From the NCBI GenBank assembly GCA_039817415.1, contig JBCBVV010000003.1, positions 62,001 through 126,000 on the forward strand: a stretch of 64,000 nucleotides of DNA. The letters are read 5' to 3'. The notes beneath the pieces were generated by a model. That model saw only the letters and a list, made by a program, of their open reading frames with translations, was not told the DNA's origin and did no database searches. Of this stretch, positions 1-9,863 are shown in pieces (the stretch's first letter is position 1; every line of letters starts with the position of its first letter). This stretch comes from JALEFZ01 sp039817415. Lineage in GTDB: Bacteria; Bacteroidota; Bacteroidia; J057. A program made the position numbers and the translations under genes.

Positions 1-2
1 CA

Positions 3-1808
3 TTCGACAATGTTCAGGATCTCGTTGATGACCTGAATGAAAAAATTCTCTTGGGCTCTCTACCCTATAACATTCAATTGTTGTCAAATGAATTGCTCAT
101 TCAGTCCAATTCCATCGCCTCTCATGCCAGTGATCTGATCAACCTGACTTTTGGCAATACCTCAATCTTAATCTCACAAGCCACCAATGCGCTTCTCACC
201 ACCATCGCCTGGGTTATTTTTGGGGTAGGCTTATTACTCATTATCCTAGTACTGGTAATCTTTGGATCGCGGATGAACCGTGGGGTACTAAGTTTTGTGA
301 TTGTATTGACCTCTATTTTCATGGTGGTCCCAATCGCCTTCTTATTCATTCCACCTGTAAAAGGGCTTGTCTTAAAATCTTTGGATGTAGGAGAGGAAAT
401 CGTAGCCAGAAGCTTGCAACCGAAGCTATTGGGCATGCGTCCAGCTCAGTTTGAAATGGGAACAGATCGAAAAATCACCCTCTTTGGAACCCATTTGGAT
501 AACTTGAGCTTGGATAGTATTCAGATCGGCCTGTATCAGTCGGGAAATAAGAAGGTTACCTTCAGCAAAAACTCTATCAAGGTCATGACCAATAATAAGA
601 TCGTGATCAGCGACTTTGCCAAATCAAATCTCAACTGGGGCGTTTACCGATATGCTAAATTCAATGAAAACTATCTCAAGCTGACCAATAAGGTGCTTCC
701 TACTACCTATAAAACCTATGCGATCAATGAAAACCTTCTTCGATTTGGAACAAGGAATCAGATCAAAATGACGAAGGTTGGGACGACCATTCAAATTGGA
801 GATTACATCAAACCAGACGTGGTCATTAAGCCTGGTAGGTTTGTTCAACCTGTGCAGCCTAAAAGCCTACAATCAAATCAACGTCTTAGCCAACAAAGCA
901 ATATTCCTATAAAAGCTTCTGTATTGAAGAATCTGATGAAGAGGCGCTACAACATTGCAGAAGGTGATTATGAGTTGAGACTCTATAAAATGGGGGCTGC
1001 AGAGGCCATCAAGGATGTCCAGCATTTGGTCATTTCTTACCCTCCCCCACCTCCTCCCAAACCTGATGTATTCCCTATTGAGGTGAAATGGGCAAATGGA
1101 AACCCTGTAAAAGGAGAAAAGGCTAGAGTCCGTGTGAAACTAGGTGTGATACACGGTGAAGAGGCCAATAGCAACATCAAAATCGTTCTTAGCTCAACCG
1201 CTAGCTTGGGTAGGTTACCTGAATTTACCGTCAGCAAAGAAAAGTTGAAGGCAGCCACCAATGGTTTTATCACCTTAACTTCGAGAGAGTTTACGGTCAA
1301 TCAAGCCGGAGCATTCAATGTCAAAGCCATCGTTGATGCCCAGAGTCAATTGTCGGAATCAAATGAGGCAAATAACGAAAAAATCCAGTCTTTGAAAGTA
1401 CGGGATTATTCCTTCCAGGCAACTGTAAGCTTGGATAAGTTTGTTTCTACCAAGAATTTCGATAGTTGGCCTTCCAATCCTGATGACTACAGAATTGATA
1501 TCACCACCTCAGTTCCTGGCCATCCTTCATGGAAAGTCGACTACAACAAAGGGGGAGAGCCCAATCAGATGTATAGCATCAACAAAAGCCGGACCTTTAG
1601 CAACCTACCAGAAGGGTCAATTATCTCTATTCATGTTTCTGGGAAAGAAGCTGATAGCGGGGCAAATGGCGGAGACGATCAGATGGGCAGTAAGACGATG
1701 CCACATCCACTTTCTAATCAAACTAATGGATCAATTCCCGTCAAGGTAGAAGCCACACACTTCTTTGTTACGGGTATGATTACCTATAAAAAGGTGATCA
1801 AGAATTAA
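3..1808 (+). CDS. Membrane-anchored protein of unknown function, 5' end outside the window
   Basis: I do not recognise the family. The reading frame is open to the left edge, and the residues before the first possible internal start look like normal protein, so the true start lies upstream. Counting from the TTG at base 51, two hydrophobic segments lie at about residues 50-73 and 78-100. A long non-membrane part follows, with a proline run near residue 335 and a stretch at about 345-450 resembling a CARDB-like adhesion fold (SNEANNEK near its end). The C-terminus has no sorting signal I can see. Likely anchored in the inner membrane with an extracytoplasmic beta-rich region (inference). A strong hairpin follows the stop codon. 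Confidence 0.75.
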   Translation, partial: FDNVQDLVDDLNEKILLGSLPYNIQLLSNELLIQSNSIASHASDLINLTFGNTSILISQATNALLTTIAWVIFGVGLLLIILVLVIFGSRMNRGVLSFVIVLTSIFMVVPIAFLFIPPVKGLVLKSLDVGEEIVARSLQPKLLGMRPAQFEMGTDRKITLFGTHLDNLSLDSIQIGLYQSGNKKVTFSKNSIKVMTNNKIVISDFAKSNLNWGVYRYAKFNENYLKLTNKVLPTTYKTYAINENLLRFGTRNQIKMTKVGTTIQIGDYIKPDVVIKPGRFVQPVQPKSLQSNQRLSQQSNIPIKASVLKNLMKRRYNIAEGDYELRLYKMGAAEAIKDVQHLVISYPPPPPPKPDVFPIEVKWANGNPVKGEKARVRVKLGVIHGEEANSNIKIVLSSTASLGRLPEFTVSKEKLKAATNGFITLTSREFTVNQAGAFNVKAIVDAQSQLSESNEANNEKIQSLKVRDYSFQATVSLDKFVSTKNFDSWPSNPDDYRIDITTSVPGHPSWKVDYNKGGEPNQMYSINKSRTFSNLPEGSIISIHVSGKEADSGANGGDDQMGSKTMPHPLSNQTNGSIPVKVEATHFFVTGMITYKKVIKN

Positions 1809-1841
1809 CATCCCAAGGCTCTGTTAACAATCGTCTACATG

Positions 1842-1874
1842 AAAAAGGCTGCTCCATTTTGGGGCAGCCTTTTT
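1842..1874. terminator. Bidirectional intrinsic terminator
   Basis: An AAAAAGGCTGC / GCAGCCTTTTT hairpin lies between two convergent genes. It has a T run on its 3' side on both strands, so it can end the membrane-protein transcript from the left and the acyl-CoA dehydrogenase transcript from the right. Confidence 0.85.
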
Positions 1875-1894
1875 CTTATCTATACGATTTGAGT

Positions 1895-3049
1895 TTAAGC
1901 TTTCACGCCTTGTCTAGCAAGGTTTCTAGCGATCACCATTTTCTGGATTTCTGATGTTCCTTCATAAATTTCTGTGATCTTCGCATCACGCAAGAATCTC
2001 TCTACGTGATATTCTTTCACATATCCATTTCCTCCATGGATTTGGATGGCCTGGTCCGCGCAGAACATGGCCGTTTTGGAAGCATATAGCTTAGCCATGG
2101 CAGCAGAATTACCATAAGGTACACCTTGGTCTTTTTCGAAAGCAGCTTTCAAGCACAATAAGCGGGCAGCATCAACTTCCGTTGCCATCTCAGCCAGTTT
2201 AAACTGCACAGCTTGATGGTTGATGATTTCAGTGCCAAATGACTTACGAATTTTGGCGTATTCAGTAGCAACCTCTAGAGAACCAGAAGCGATTCCTAGT
2301 GCTTGAGAAGCAATACCGATTCTTCCACCATCCAGCGTCTTCATCGCGAATTTGAACCCAAAACCATCTACTCCTACCCTGTTCTCTTTTGGTACAATGA
2401 CCTCGTTGAAGTTCAAAGAATGGGTATCAGAGCCTCTAATTCCTAGTTTATCTTCCTTAGGACCAATTTCAAAGCCTGGTGTTCCAGCTTCCACAATCAG
2501 GCAGTTGATACCTTTGTGTCTTTTGTCCTTATCCGTTTGAGCCATGACGAGGTAAACACCGGCTCTGCTACCATTGGTGATCCAGTTTTTGGTTCCATTC
2601 AATACATAGTGATCACCCATGTCTACGGCCGTAGTTTTTTGCTGGGTGGCATCACTACCTGCTTCCGGCTCGGATAGGCAAAAAGCTCCTACCGTCTCTC
2701 CGGAGGTCAGCATAGGAAGATATTTGCGCTTTTGTTCCTCAGAACCAAAGGTCTCGAGTCCCCAACATACCAGTGAGTTATTTACAGATACAATAACACT
2801 GGCTGAGGCATCCCACTTGGATAGTTCCTCCATGACCAATACATAAGAAACTGTATCCATTCCCCCTCCACCATATTCAGGACTGACCATCATGCCAAGG
2901 AATCCCATTTCACCCATTTTTCTGACGAGCTCATCAGGAAAGGTTTGAGTTTCATCTCGCTCAATTACGCCAGGCTTTAGCTCCTTTTCTGCAAAGTCGC
3001 GGGCCATTTGGCGAATCATGCGGTGCTCTTCGGTGAGTTGAAAATTCAT
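1895..3049 (-). CDS. Acyl-CoA dehydrogenase, short-chain/butyryl type
   Basis: FAD-dependent oxidation of acyl-CoA to 2-enoyl-CoA in fatty-acid or branched-chain amino-acid breakdown, passing electrons to ETF. The 384-residue length is standard. The N-terminal helical domain begins with FQLTEEHRMIRQ, the FAD-binding middle domain holds CLSEPEAGSDA and the WITNG stretch, and the C-terminal domain has the family end signature with the probable catalytic base Glu363 in YEGTSEIQ. The position of that glutamate fits the SCAD/butyryl-CoA group, but chain length cannot be read from sequence by eye. The ATG start at 3049 matches family N-termini. It stands alone and converges on the gene to its left. 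Confidence 0.95.
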   Translation of the reverse strand: MNFQLTEEHRMIRQMARDFAEKELKPGVIERDETQTFPDELVRKMGEMGFLGMMVSPEYGGGGMDTVSYVLVMEELSKWDASASVIVSVNNSLVCWGLETFGSEEQKRKYLPMLTSGETVGAFCLSEPEAGSDATQQKTTAVDMGDHYVLNGTKNWITNGSRAGVYLVMAQTDKDKRHKGINCLIVEAGTPGFEIGPKEDKLGIRGSDTHSLNFNEVIVPKENRVGVDGFGFKFAMKTLDGGRIGIASQALGIASGSLEVATEYAKIRKSFGTEIINHQAVQFKLAEMATEVDAARLLCLKAAFEKDQGVPYGNSAAMAKLYASKTAMFCADQAIQIHGGNGYVKEYHVERFLRDAKITEIYEGTSEIQKMVIARNLARQGVKA

Positions 3050-3239
3050 TGAGGTTATTTTAAGTTAGTATTTATTCAAAAATGTTATGCAAGCCTAATA
3101 AGTAGCGAAAATTAGGCAAAAGGAAAGATATTTCAATGAAGAAATCTAAAATTTCAAACGGCTTGTTTTGCCTAATAGTTTCTTCATCATCCAAGAAATA
3201 TTTTGAATATCAACTAACTGTCAGCTAGATAGACTGGGT

Positions 3240-5336
3240 TTAGTTACGATAAAGGATGTTTTTTTCTCCGTATCGCTTGCCATAGCGCATGATTTTTTGG
3301 AACAAATCCTTTGGATCAAAGGGCTTTCCAACATAGCCTACCATACCTGCAGCTCTAGCCTTTTGTCTATCCTCTTCTAAGGTTGAAGCCGTAAGGGCAA
3401 CAATAGGAAGGCTGGCTTGATCAAGTTCTAATTCGTCTCGGATCATCTTACTGGCCTGTAATCCGTCCATATTTGGCATATGGATATCCATTAAGATCAG
3501 ATCGAAATCTCCTTTCACTACCTTATCTACAGCTTCCTCACCATCATGGGCAAACTGTGTATCAACCCCCCACTTTTTCAGGAATCGCCCTACAATCATT
3601 CGATTAACTGCATTGTCTTCAGCCACCAAGACTCGCAGACCTTTCAGTTCGCCATTGTCGAGATTCTTTCCCCTTCCTAGAAGTCCTTTTACCTCTTGAT
3701 CCGACGCCATTTCAAACTCAATGATAAAATAGAAACAGGATCCTTCCCCAACTGTACTGTCCAATTGGATATAACTTTTGTGGAGTTCTAATAACCTCTT
3801 GGTGATGGAAAGCCCGAGTCCAGTTCCCCCATATTTCCTGGTCGTATCCGAACTGGCCTGAGAAAAACGCTCGAAGATAGCCTGTTGACGATCCTCTGGA
3901 ATTCCAATGCCAGTATCCTCCACCCCAAAATATAGCTGAACCTTGTTTTTCCTTTGTTTGACAAAGTGTGCCCGGATGGTTACCCCTCCTTTTTCGGTAA
4001 ACTTAATCGCATTTCCAACGAGGTTATTGAGGACTTGGGCCAATCTCACCTGATCTCCCAGAACGATCTTAGGTATTTTCCTATCCCAATCGAGACGTAG
4101 TGATATTCCCTTGTCACTGGTTTTGGGTTGGAAGGTTCTGTGAATACCATTCAACATTTCATAGAGGTTGAAGGGCCTTTTCTCCAAATCAATTTTACCC
4201 GCTTCTATCTTAGAGAAATCCAAAATATCATTGATCAGAGAAAGTAGATTTTCCGCCGAAAAATGGAGCGTTTTCAAGGAATTTAATTGATCTGGACGTG
4301 GGTTTTCTTCCAATAACAAATGAGAAAGCCCAATCACAGCATTCATAGGTGTCCGGATCTCATGAGACATGGTGGATAAGAAGTCTGATTTGGCTTTGCT
4401 AGCTTCTTCAGCCTTGTTTTTCTCAGCCAACAACTGCTTCTCCGCTTCTTTTCGATCAGAAATATCCCTTGTTACCGTTAGGTATTCTTTGATTTCACCA
4501 TTTTTATCCAGGATAGGCTTGATAGAGGACTCTACCCATATGTAATGGCCTTTTTTATGTCTGGCTCTGAATTGATAGTTTTCAAAGGCCAATCTTTTTT
4601 TGGCAGCAGCTCCCAAGAGGTTTTCCAATAGAAGCCAGTCTTCTGGGTGAATAAGATCGCCCATATCCATCAGAAAAAGATCCTTAATCTGATAACCAAG
4701 CAAACTTGAAACAGATGGAGAGGCATATAATACTCCGCCTGCATGATCGTGCAGTACCATAAGATCTTTGGTATTCTCAGAAATCAGCAGAAATAACTTT
4801 TCCTTTTCGTAAGCTTCTTCCTGTGCTTGAATAACCATCCGCTGGCTTTCCTCAAAATCTTCTTTGATCTCAGATAGCCTATCGTTTTCTTTTGCCTGAT
4901 CTAATAGTTTTTCGACAAACTGTATGAGAATGGTTAGCTCTTTTTCAGACTGAAAATCCGCTATCTTCATTGGGGATAAGAAGGATAACCTATGCCCACT
5001 ATTCAGAGCAACCCAATTGATACAAAGACCTTGATCGAAACATGGCTTACTTAGCCACTCCAAGGGAGCAAGAGTCGATACTCCCTCAAATACCTCTTTT
5101 CTAAAAAGCATTTTGTCAGCCAAAGAAGCATGATGAGAAATACACGACCAAGTTGTATGTGAGTCATCATTCTGTATCCACAAACCAACTGCATGCGCCA
5201 TGTTTGCTTCAATCAAGCCATCGAGGATATAGGTAAGCTGAGCTTGGTATCCTAGGGCAAAATTGACTCCAGCCATTAGCTGACGGCTTGTATCAATACA
5301 TAAGGAAGAAAAACGTTGAGAGCCTGTGTTTGACAT
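3240..5336 (-). CDS. Hybrid sensor histidine kinase/response regulator
   Basis: A 698-residue signalling protein with no clear membrane segment, so probably cytoplasmic. In order: a GAF-like N-terminal region (about 15-145), a short coiled coil, a PAS/PAC sensor (about 175-297), a HisKA dimerisation domain with phospho-acceptor His325 in MSHEIRTPMN, an HATPase domain (about 425-540, with the N box VGNAIKFT and GTGLGLSI), and a C-terminal receiver with phospho-acceptor Asp617 in LMDIHMPNMDG and a late KPF lysine. No output domain follows the receiver, so signal would pass to a separate phosphotransfer protein or regulator; none is encoded next to it. A TAATTTTG-like -7 element lies upstream without a matching -33 box. 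Confidence 0.95.
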   Translation of the reverse strand: MSNTGSQRFSSLCIDTSRQLMAGVNFALGYQAQLTYILDGLIEANMAHAVGLWIQNDDSHTTWSCISHHASLADKMLFRKEVFEGVSTLAPLEWLSKPCFDQGLCINWVALNSGHRLSFLSPMKIADFQSEKELTILIQFVEKLLDQAKENDRLSEIKEDFEESQRMVIQAQEEAYEKEKLFLLISENTKDLMVLHDHAGGVLYASPSVSSLLGYQIKDLFLMDMGDLIHPEDWLLLENLLGAAAKKRLAFENYQFRARHKKGHYIWVESSIKPILDKNGEIKEYLTVTRDISDRKEAEKQLLAEKNKAEEASKAKSDFLSTMSHEIRTPMNAVIGLSHLLLEENPRPDQLNSLKTLHFSAENLLSLINDILDFSKIEAGKIDLEKRPFNLYEMLNGIHRTFQPKTSDKGISLRLDWDRKIPKIVLGDQVRLAQVLNNLVGNAIKFTEKGGVTIRAHFVKQRKNKVQLYFGVEDTGIGIPEDRQQAIFERFSQASSDTTRKYGGTGLGLSITKRLLELHKSYIQLDSTVGEGSCFYFIIEFEMASDQEVKGLLGRGKNLDNGELKGLRVLVAEDNAVNRMIVGRFLKKWGVDTQFAHDGEEAVDKVVKGDFDLILMDIHMPNMDGLQASKMIRDELELDQASLPIVALTASTLEEDRQKARAAGMVGYVGKPFDPKDLFQKIMRYGKRYGEKNILYRN

Positions 5337-5838
5337 AAGAACGGATATTAATAATCCATTAATTGTATTCTGGTTTCGTTTGTGAATCCAATATCAAAAA
5401 ATAACCCAAAATTAAATAATACCAATTAAGTATATTATTACATTTAGTAATAAATAGATTAAAAATGAAGATTGGATCCCTTAACTAAAGGAGTATTCAT
5501 GGCAGGCCAAAAAATAAATCAGGTTGAGTGATGAATGAGAGAAGGGCGTGTGTACGTGTATGAGCAAATAACTAATATAAATTCTCTATTTCATGTAATA
5601 CAATACCGAAATCTTACATATTATGAAATAAAGTCATCCATGTAAGGCACCCTGACGAACTGTTCCCATCTCACTGTCGATTGAAGGAGTAGAACTGCTT
5701 AATGGGCATAAGGATTCCTTCCTATGAAATAGTAGAATGGAACTAGCCTGTTAAAAAATGCGCTTTCCTAAGGCCATAGAAGGTGATGAGTCCCTCGGCA
5801 CAACAAATATTACAAGATTCCTTATGGGTAAGATTACC
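5337..5838. other. 502-bp gene-free, AT-rich intergenic region
   Basis: I find no credible ORF on either strand. It holds a TTATTAC / GTAATAA inverted repeat with a 5-base loop at 5435-5453, and a weaker ATTTCAT / ATGAAAT pair at 5588-5594 and 5623-5629. The left part should contain the promoter of the hybrid kinase. The right part lies beyond the stop of the phosphatase gene and has no obvious terminator. Confidence 0.6.
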
Positions 5839-6486
5839 TTAGTAGTGCCCGATAAACTCAGTACCATGAAGGTGGGCGTGGTCATTTATCCGATCGAAGT
5901 ACCAATTGTCTTTGTGGAAGTATAAGGTGGTAATGGAGGTGTTATAGGTTACCACTTGTCTAGCGAACATCCCATCTGCACGTAACAAGTGGCCCACAAT
6001 GGAACGAATGGCGAATCCATGTGAAAAGGCTCCAATCACTTGGCCTTCTTCAGCCTCTTCCAAAGCCTTGTCGAGCCAATTCTTCAATCTGATACGGGCC
6101 TGAGCCTGACTTTCTCCCTCGGGTGCCCTAAATTCTAGGGGATCAGCTAGAAATTGCTTTTTGGTTTCCTCATTAAACATAGCCAAACGATGCAGTCCCT
6201 CCCATTTTCCCTGTGAGAGTTCCGCAATAGCGGGATCTTCAATAAAGGACTGAGGTTCCCATCCAATATAAGAAGTAGCTATTCTGGCAGTTTCCTTAGC
6301 ACGAATGGCATCAGAGCAATAAACCTTATCTAGTGTAAAGCCTTCCTGCTGAAGACGTTTCCCTAACAGATGTGCTTGTTGCTCACCTCTTTCAGTCAAT
6401 GGAAGGTGAGAAGATCGGCCACCAATAATATGGTTGTTGACGTTTCCGGTACTTTCTGCATGTCTGAATAGGTGAAAGAAGATCAT
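5839..6486 (-). CDS. Histidine phosphatase family protein (phosphoglycerate mutase-like)
   Basis: A phosphohistidine-enzyme phosphatase or mutase of about 215 residues. The RHG-type motif LFRHAEST starts four residues after the chosen ATG, the acid residue lies in ELSQGKWEGL, and the second catalytic histidine in GAFSHGFAIR. An upstream ATG at 6690 keeps the frame open for 68 more residues, but that stretch has no family similarity, is rich in basic residues, and would leave only 14 bp to the divergent polA start. Starting at 6486 leaves a 218-bp divergent promoter region, which is more sensible. Substrate unknown: such proteins act on sugar phosphates, cofactors such as alpha-ribazole phosphate, or phosphoproteins. 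Confidence 0.85.
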   Translation of the reverse strand: MIFFHLFRHAESTGNVNNHIIGGRSSHLPLTERGEQQAHLLGKRLQQEGFTLDKVYCSDAIRAKETARIATSYIGWEPQSFIEDPAIAELSQGKWEGLHRLAMFNEETKKQFLADPLEFRAPEGESQAQARIRLKNWLDKALEEAEEGQVIGAFSHGFAIRSIVGHLLRADGMFARQVVTYNTSITTLYFHKDNWYFDRINDHAHLHGTEFIGHY

Positions 6487-6704
6487 ATCTGTATTGTTCT
6501 GATGTCGCGAAATTGGGCTATTCTGCATCCATTTGCAACCTTTCTTTGGGAATCTTGCCAAGAGTCTATTAGAGGCTCTTAGAAAAGGGATTCTGGAGGA
6601 AAAACCTTCTTCTATGCAATAAATTGTGCATAAATTGATGCGGCATTCCGTTAGCCTTGTACTTATTTTAGGCAAAAGCTTAAGAATCAAGCAAACTCAT
6701 TCCC

Positions 6705-9482
6705 ATGGCCAAGAATAAATTATTCCTACTCGATGCAATGGCCCTTCTTTACAGGGCTCATTTTGCTTTTGTGCGCAACCCTAGAATCACCTCTGCTGGC
6801 TTAAATACTTCCGCTGTATTTGGCTTTACCAATACCCTGCTTGAGATCATCAACAAGGAAGATCCCACCCATTTGGCCGTAGCTTTTGATGTATCCTCCA
6901 ACACATTCCGACACAAACAGTACCCTGATTACAAAGGCAACAGAGAGGAAATGCCAGAAGACCTACGAGCGGCTATTCCTTATGTAAACCGCCTCCTAAA
7001 GATTCTGGATATTCCCGCTTTGGGCCTTGAAGAATATGAGGCAGACGACATTATCGGTACCATTTCTCACCACATCAGCGAAGAAGAGTTTGAAGTCTTC
7101 ATGGTTACTCCAGATAAAGACTATGCTCAATTGGTCAAAGACAATGTATTTCTATATAAGCCAAGGTACAAGGGAGGAGGATTTGATGTCTTGGACAAAA
7201 ATGGCGTCGAAGAAAGCATGGGTATTCCTCCTGAACAGGTAATAGATTTTCTAGGGCTGAAGGGTGATTCCGTAGACAATATCCCCGGTATACCTAAAAT
7301 TGGAGACAAGACCGCCATTAACCTGTTAAAAGAATTTGGTTCTGTAGAAGAAATCGTAGAAAGAGCAGAAGAAATAACCAAGAAATCTATTCGTGAGAGT
7401 GTGCAGGCGAATGGGGAGCAAGGTCTTATGTCCAAAGAATTGGCCACCATCTTCCTTGATGTACCCATAGAATGGTCTCCTGAGATGCTAAAAATAGGCC
7501 ATTGTGATTTGGAGGAATTGATGCTACTCATGAAGGAGCTGGAATTCAAAACTACGGCGAACCGTATCCTAAACTCTAAACTCAATCCAGCTCGCCCTGA
7601 TCAGCAAAGAGACCTATTTGGCAATACGGTAGGTGAGGATGGTAAAATTGAAATGCCTTCTGATTCAGAGACCTTTGAGAATACAGAACAAAACTACCAT
7701 CAGCTAAAGGATGCTTCCGAAAGGAAAGCCTTTATCAAACGTGTAAAGGAAGCAGGTTTACTTTGTTTTGATACAGAAACAACAGGCCTTGATGCGCTTG
7801 CTGCCGAATTGGTAGGAGCCTCTTTTAGCATAAAAGCTGGCGAAGCGTATTTCATACACTTCCCTGAAGATATGCCCAGAGAGGAAGTTATTTCGATTCT
7901 ACATGAATTTGAAGAGGTTTTTCACGATGAAACAATCCTCAAAATAGGCCAAAACCTAAAGTATGACCTCCTCATGCTGAAATCATATGGCATAGAGGTG
8001 AAAGGACCTTACTTTGATACGATGCTAGCCCATTATGTCATTGATCCTGGCAGTAAACACGGAATGGATGCGATGTCAGAACAGCTGCTGAATTATAAGC
8101 CCATTTCGATTGAGACCCTGATAGGGAAAAAGGGCAAAAAGCAATTGAGCATGCGAAGCGTGGAATTAGAGCCTCTTGTAAAATACGCATGTGAAGATGC
8201 CGATATCACCCTTCGCCTAAAGGATAAACTCTACGATCAGGTCCAGGAAAACAAAGTCTTTAATGACATTGAGCAGCCTTTGATGCCTGTGCTTACAGCC
8301 ATGGAATTTGAAGGTGTAAAGTTGGATACCAAGTTTCTGGAGGATTATTCAGAAGACCTGAAAGACCGATTGGTTATCCTGGAAAAGGATATCTACGAAC
8401 TCGCTGGAGAGGAATTCAACATCAATTCTCCCAAGCAGTTAGGAACCATTCTCTTTGATAAAATGGAACTCGGCAAGGGGAAGAAGCAAAAAAAGACCAA
8501 AACCGGCCAGTACGTAACCAACGAACAGGTATTAACGGACTTGGCTCCTACGCATGATCTTCCTGCTAAAATCCTTGCTTACAGAGGGGTAAACAAGCTA
8601 AAATCTACTTATGTAGACGCCTTGCCAAAAATGATCAATGAAAGGAGTGGGCGGATTCATACGTCCTTCAGACAGTCAGTTGCGGTAACAGGCCGTTTAT
8701 CCTCTGACAATCCTAACCTTCAGAACATCCCCATTAAGACAAATGATGGACGTGAAGTAAGAAAGGCCTTCGTTCCGAGAAATGAAGACTTTGTCCTGCT
8801 TTCTGCGGACTATTCTCAGGTTGAATTGCGAATAATGGCCGCCATTTCAGGCGATGAAGCCATGATTGAGGCTTTTAGAGAGAAACAGGACATTCATAGA
8901 GCTACTGCAGCTAGGGTATTTGGGCTAAAGCCTGAAGAGATTTCCGCTCAACAAAGGTCCTATGCTAAGCAGGTCAACTTCGGTATTATCTATGGTATCT
9001 CTGCTTTCGGACTTTCCCAGCGAATTCACATCAGCCGAAAAGAGGCCAAAGAAATCATCGACAATTATTTTGCTCAGTATTCAGGCGTCAAATCCTATAT
9101 GGATCAAGCCATTGAACAAGCAAAAATCAAGGGATACGTAGAAACGCTCTTTGGCCGTAGAAGGTATCTGGCAGATATTAATAGTAAAAATGCTACTGTC
9201 AGGGGGTTTGCCGAGCGAAATGCGATCAATTCCCCTATTCAGGGAACGGCTGCAGATATCGTCAAAATCGCCATGATCAATATTCAACAAGCCATGAATC
9301 AAACAGACCTACAGTCAAAAATGATTCTACAAGTACATGATGAACTTGTCTTTGATGTACACAAAGATGAGGTAGAACAGGTCAAAGAAATTGTGAGTAA
9401 GCATATGGTTGGTGCCGTTGACCTTGCTGTACCCCTTGAAATTGAAATGGGAGTAGGTAAAAATTGGTTGGAAGCTCATTGA
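6705..9482 (+). CDS. polA: DNA polymerase I
   Basis: Repair and Okazaki-fragment polymerase, 925 residues, with all three domains. The 5' nuclease domain fills the first 290 residues (LLDAMALLYRAHFAF, the acidic EYEADDIIGT, and the helix-hairpin-helix GLKGDSVDNIPG). The proofreading exonuclease appears active: FDTETTGLD, GQNLKYDLLML and YACEDADITL keep the DEDD acids that several Gram-positive homologs lack. The polymerase domain has motif A SADYSQVELRI, motif B in the finger helix (RSYAKQVNFGIIYG) and motif C QVHDELVFDV. The ATG at 6705 starts directly on the family N-terminus. It is divergent from the phosphatase and followed by two hairpins. Confidence 0.98.
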   Translation: MAKNKLFLLDAMALLYRAHFAFVRNPRITSAGLNTSAVFGFTNTLLEIINKEDPTHLAVAFDVSSNTFRHKQYPDYKGNREEMPEDLRAAIPYVNRLLKILDIPALGLEEYEADDIIGTISHHISEEEFEVFMVTPDKDYAQLVKDNVFLYKPRYKGGGFDVLDKNGVEESMGIPPEQVIDFLGLKGDSVDNIPGIPKIGDKTAINLLKEFGSVEEIVERAEEITKKSIRESVQANGEQGLMSKELATIFLDVPIEWSPEMLKIGHCDLEELMLLMKELEFKTTANRILNSKLNPARPDQQRDLFGNTVGEDGKIEMPSDSETFENTEQNYHQLKDASERKAFIKRVKEAGLLCFDTETTGLDALAAELVGASFSIKAGEAYFIHFPEDMPREEVISILHEFEEVFHDETILKIGQNLKYDLLMLKSYGIEVKGPYFDTMLAHYVIDPGSKHGMDAMSEQLLNYKPISIETLIGKKGKKQLSMRSVELEPLVKYACEDADITLRLKDKLYDQVQENKVFNDIEQPLMPVLTAMEFEGVKLDTKFLEDYSEDLKDRLVILEKDIYELAGEEFNINSPKQLGTILFDKMELGKGKKQKKTKTGQYVTNEQVLTDLAPTHDLPAKILAYRGVNKLKSTYVDALPKMINERSGRIHTSFRQSVAVTGRLSSDNPNLQNIPIKTNDGREVRKAFVPRNEDFVLLSADYSQVELRIMAAISGDEAMIEAFREKQDIHRATAARVFGLKPEEISAQQRSYAKQVNFGIIYGISAFGLSQRIHISRKEAKEIIDNYFAQYSGVKSYMDQAIEQAKIKGYVETLFGRRRYLADINSKNATVRGFAERNAINSPIQGTAADIVKIAMINIQQAMNQTDLQSKMILQVHDELVFDVHKDEVEQVKEIVSKHMVGAVDLAVPLEIEMGVGKNWLEAH

Positions 9483-9501
9483 TTCTTACCTAATGAAATA
9501 C

Positions 9502-9531
9502 GATAAGCCATTCCTAAAAGAGTGGCTTATC
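9502..9531. other. Stem-loop after polA
   Basis: GATAAGCCA pairs with TGGCTTATC across a 12-base loop, 20 bases after the polA stop. It lacks a T tract, so it is more likely an mRNA 3'-end stabiliser or part of a two-hairpin end together with the next stem. Confidence 0.6.
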
Positions 9532-9539
9532 CTAATTAT

Positions 9540-9573
9540 AGAGAGTTGCATAAAAATATTTAAACTCTCTTTT
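9540..9573 (+). terminator. Probable intrinsic terminator of polA
   Basis: AGAGAGTT / AACTCTCT stem with an A/T-rich loop of 15 bases, followed by a short T run. It lies between polA and the small gene at 9624, consistent with the latter having its own promoter. Confidence 0.6.
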
Positions 9574-9623
9574 ACAATTATTCGTATATAATATTCTGTG
9601 TCAACCACACTTGATATCTTCAC

Positions 9624-9863
9624 ATGACTGGAATAAAAGCCTATGACGAGATCGTTGATTTGCTGGCAGGTGGTGGAAGTCCTGAGCGTGTATTAAGCTT
9701 CAGACCTTCTAAAGAAACCCAAGCCAGGCTCAATGACTTGTTGAACAAGAAGAAAAGCGGAGAACTGAATGAAGAGGAACTAGAGGAGCTTTCTCATTTC
9801 AAATCCGTCGAACACATCCTTCGTATGATGAAGGTAAGAGTTCGTGAAAAGATGGCTGGATGA
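9624..9863 (+). CDS. Small conserved hypothetical protein paired with HNH nuclease
   Basis: A 79-residue, highly charged, mainly helical protein with no cysteines, signal peptide or membrane segment. The middle (LNDLLNKKKSGELNEEELEEL) reads as two amphipathic helices joined by a turn. Its TGA stop overlaps the ATG of the HNH gene in an ATGA arrangement, so the two are almost certainly translated together. I recognise no named domain. From memory, similar small proteins sit before HNH genes in other bacteria, but I cannot verify this here. A role as partner or inhibitor of the nuclease is only a guess. Confidence 0.8.
   Translation: MTGIKAYDEIVDLLAGGGSPERVLSFRPSKETQARLNDLLNKKKSGELNEEELEELSHFKSVEHILRMMKVRVREKMAG

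Noticed and set aside
3090..3180. Three GCCTAAT / ATTAGGC copies upstream of the acyl-CoA dehydrogenase gene
   Set aside because: Short and unevenly spaced in AT-rich DNA; could be binding sites but chance occurrence is likely.
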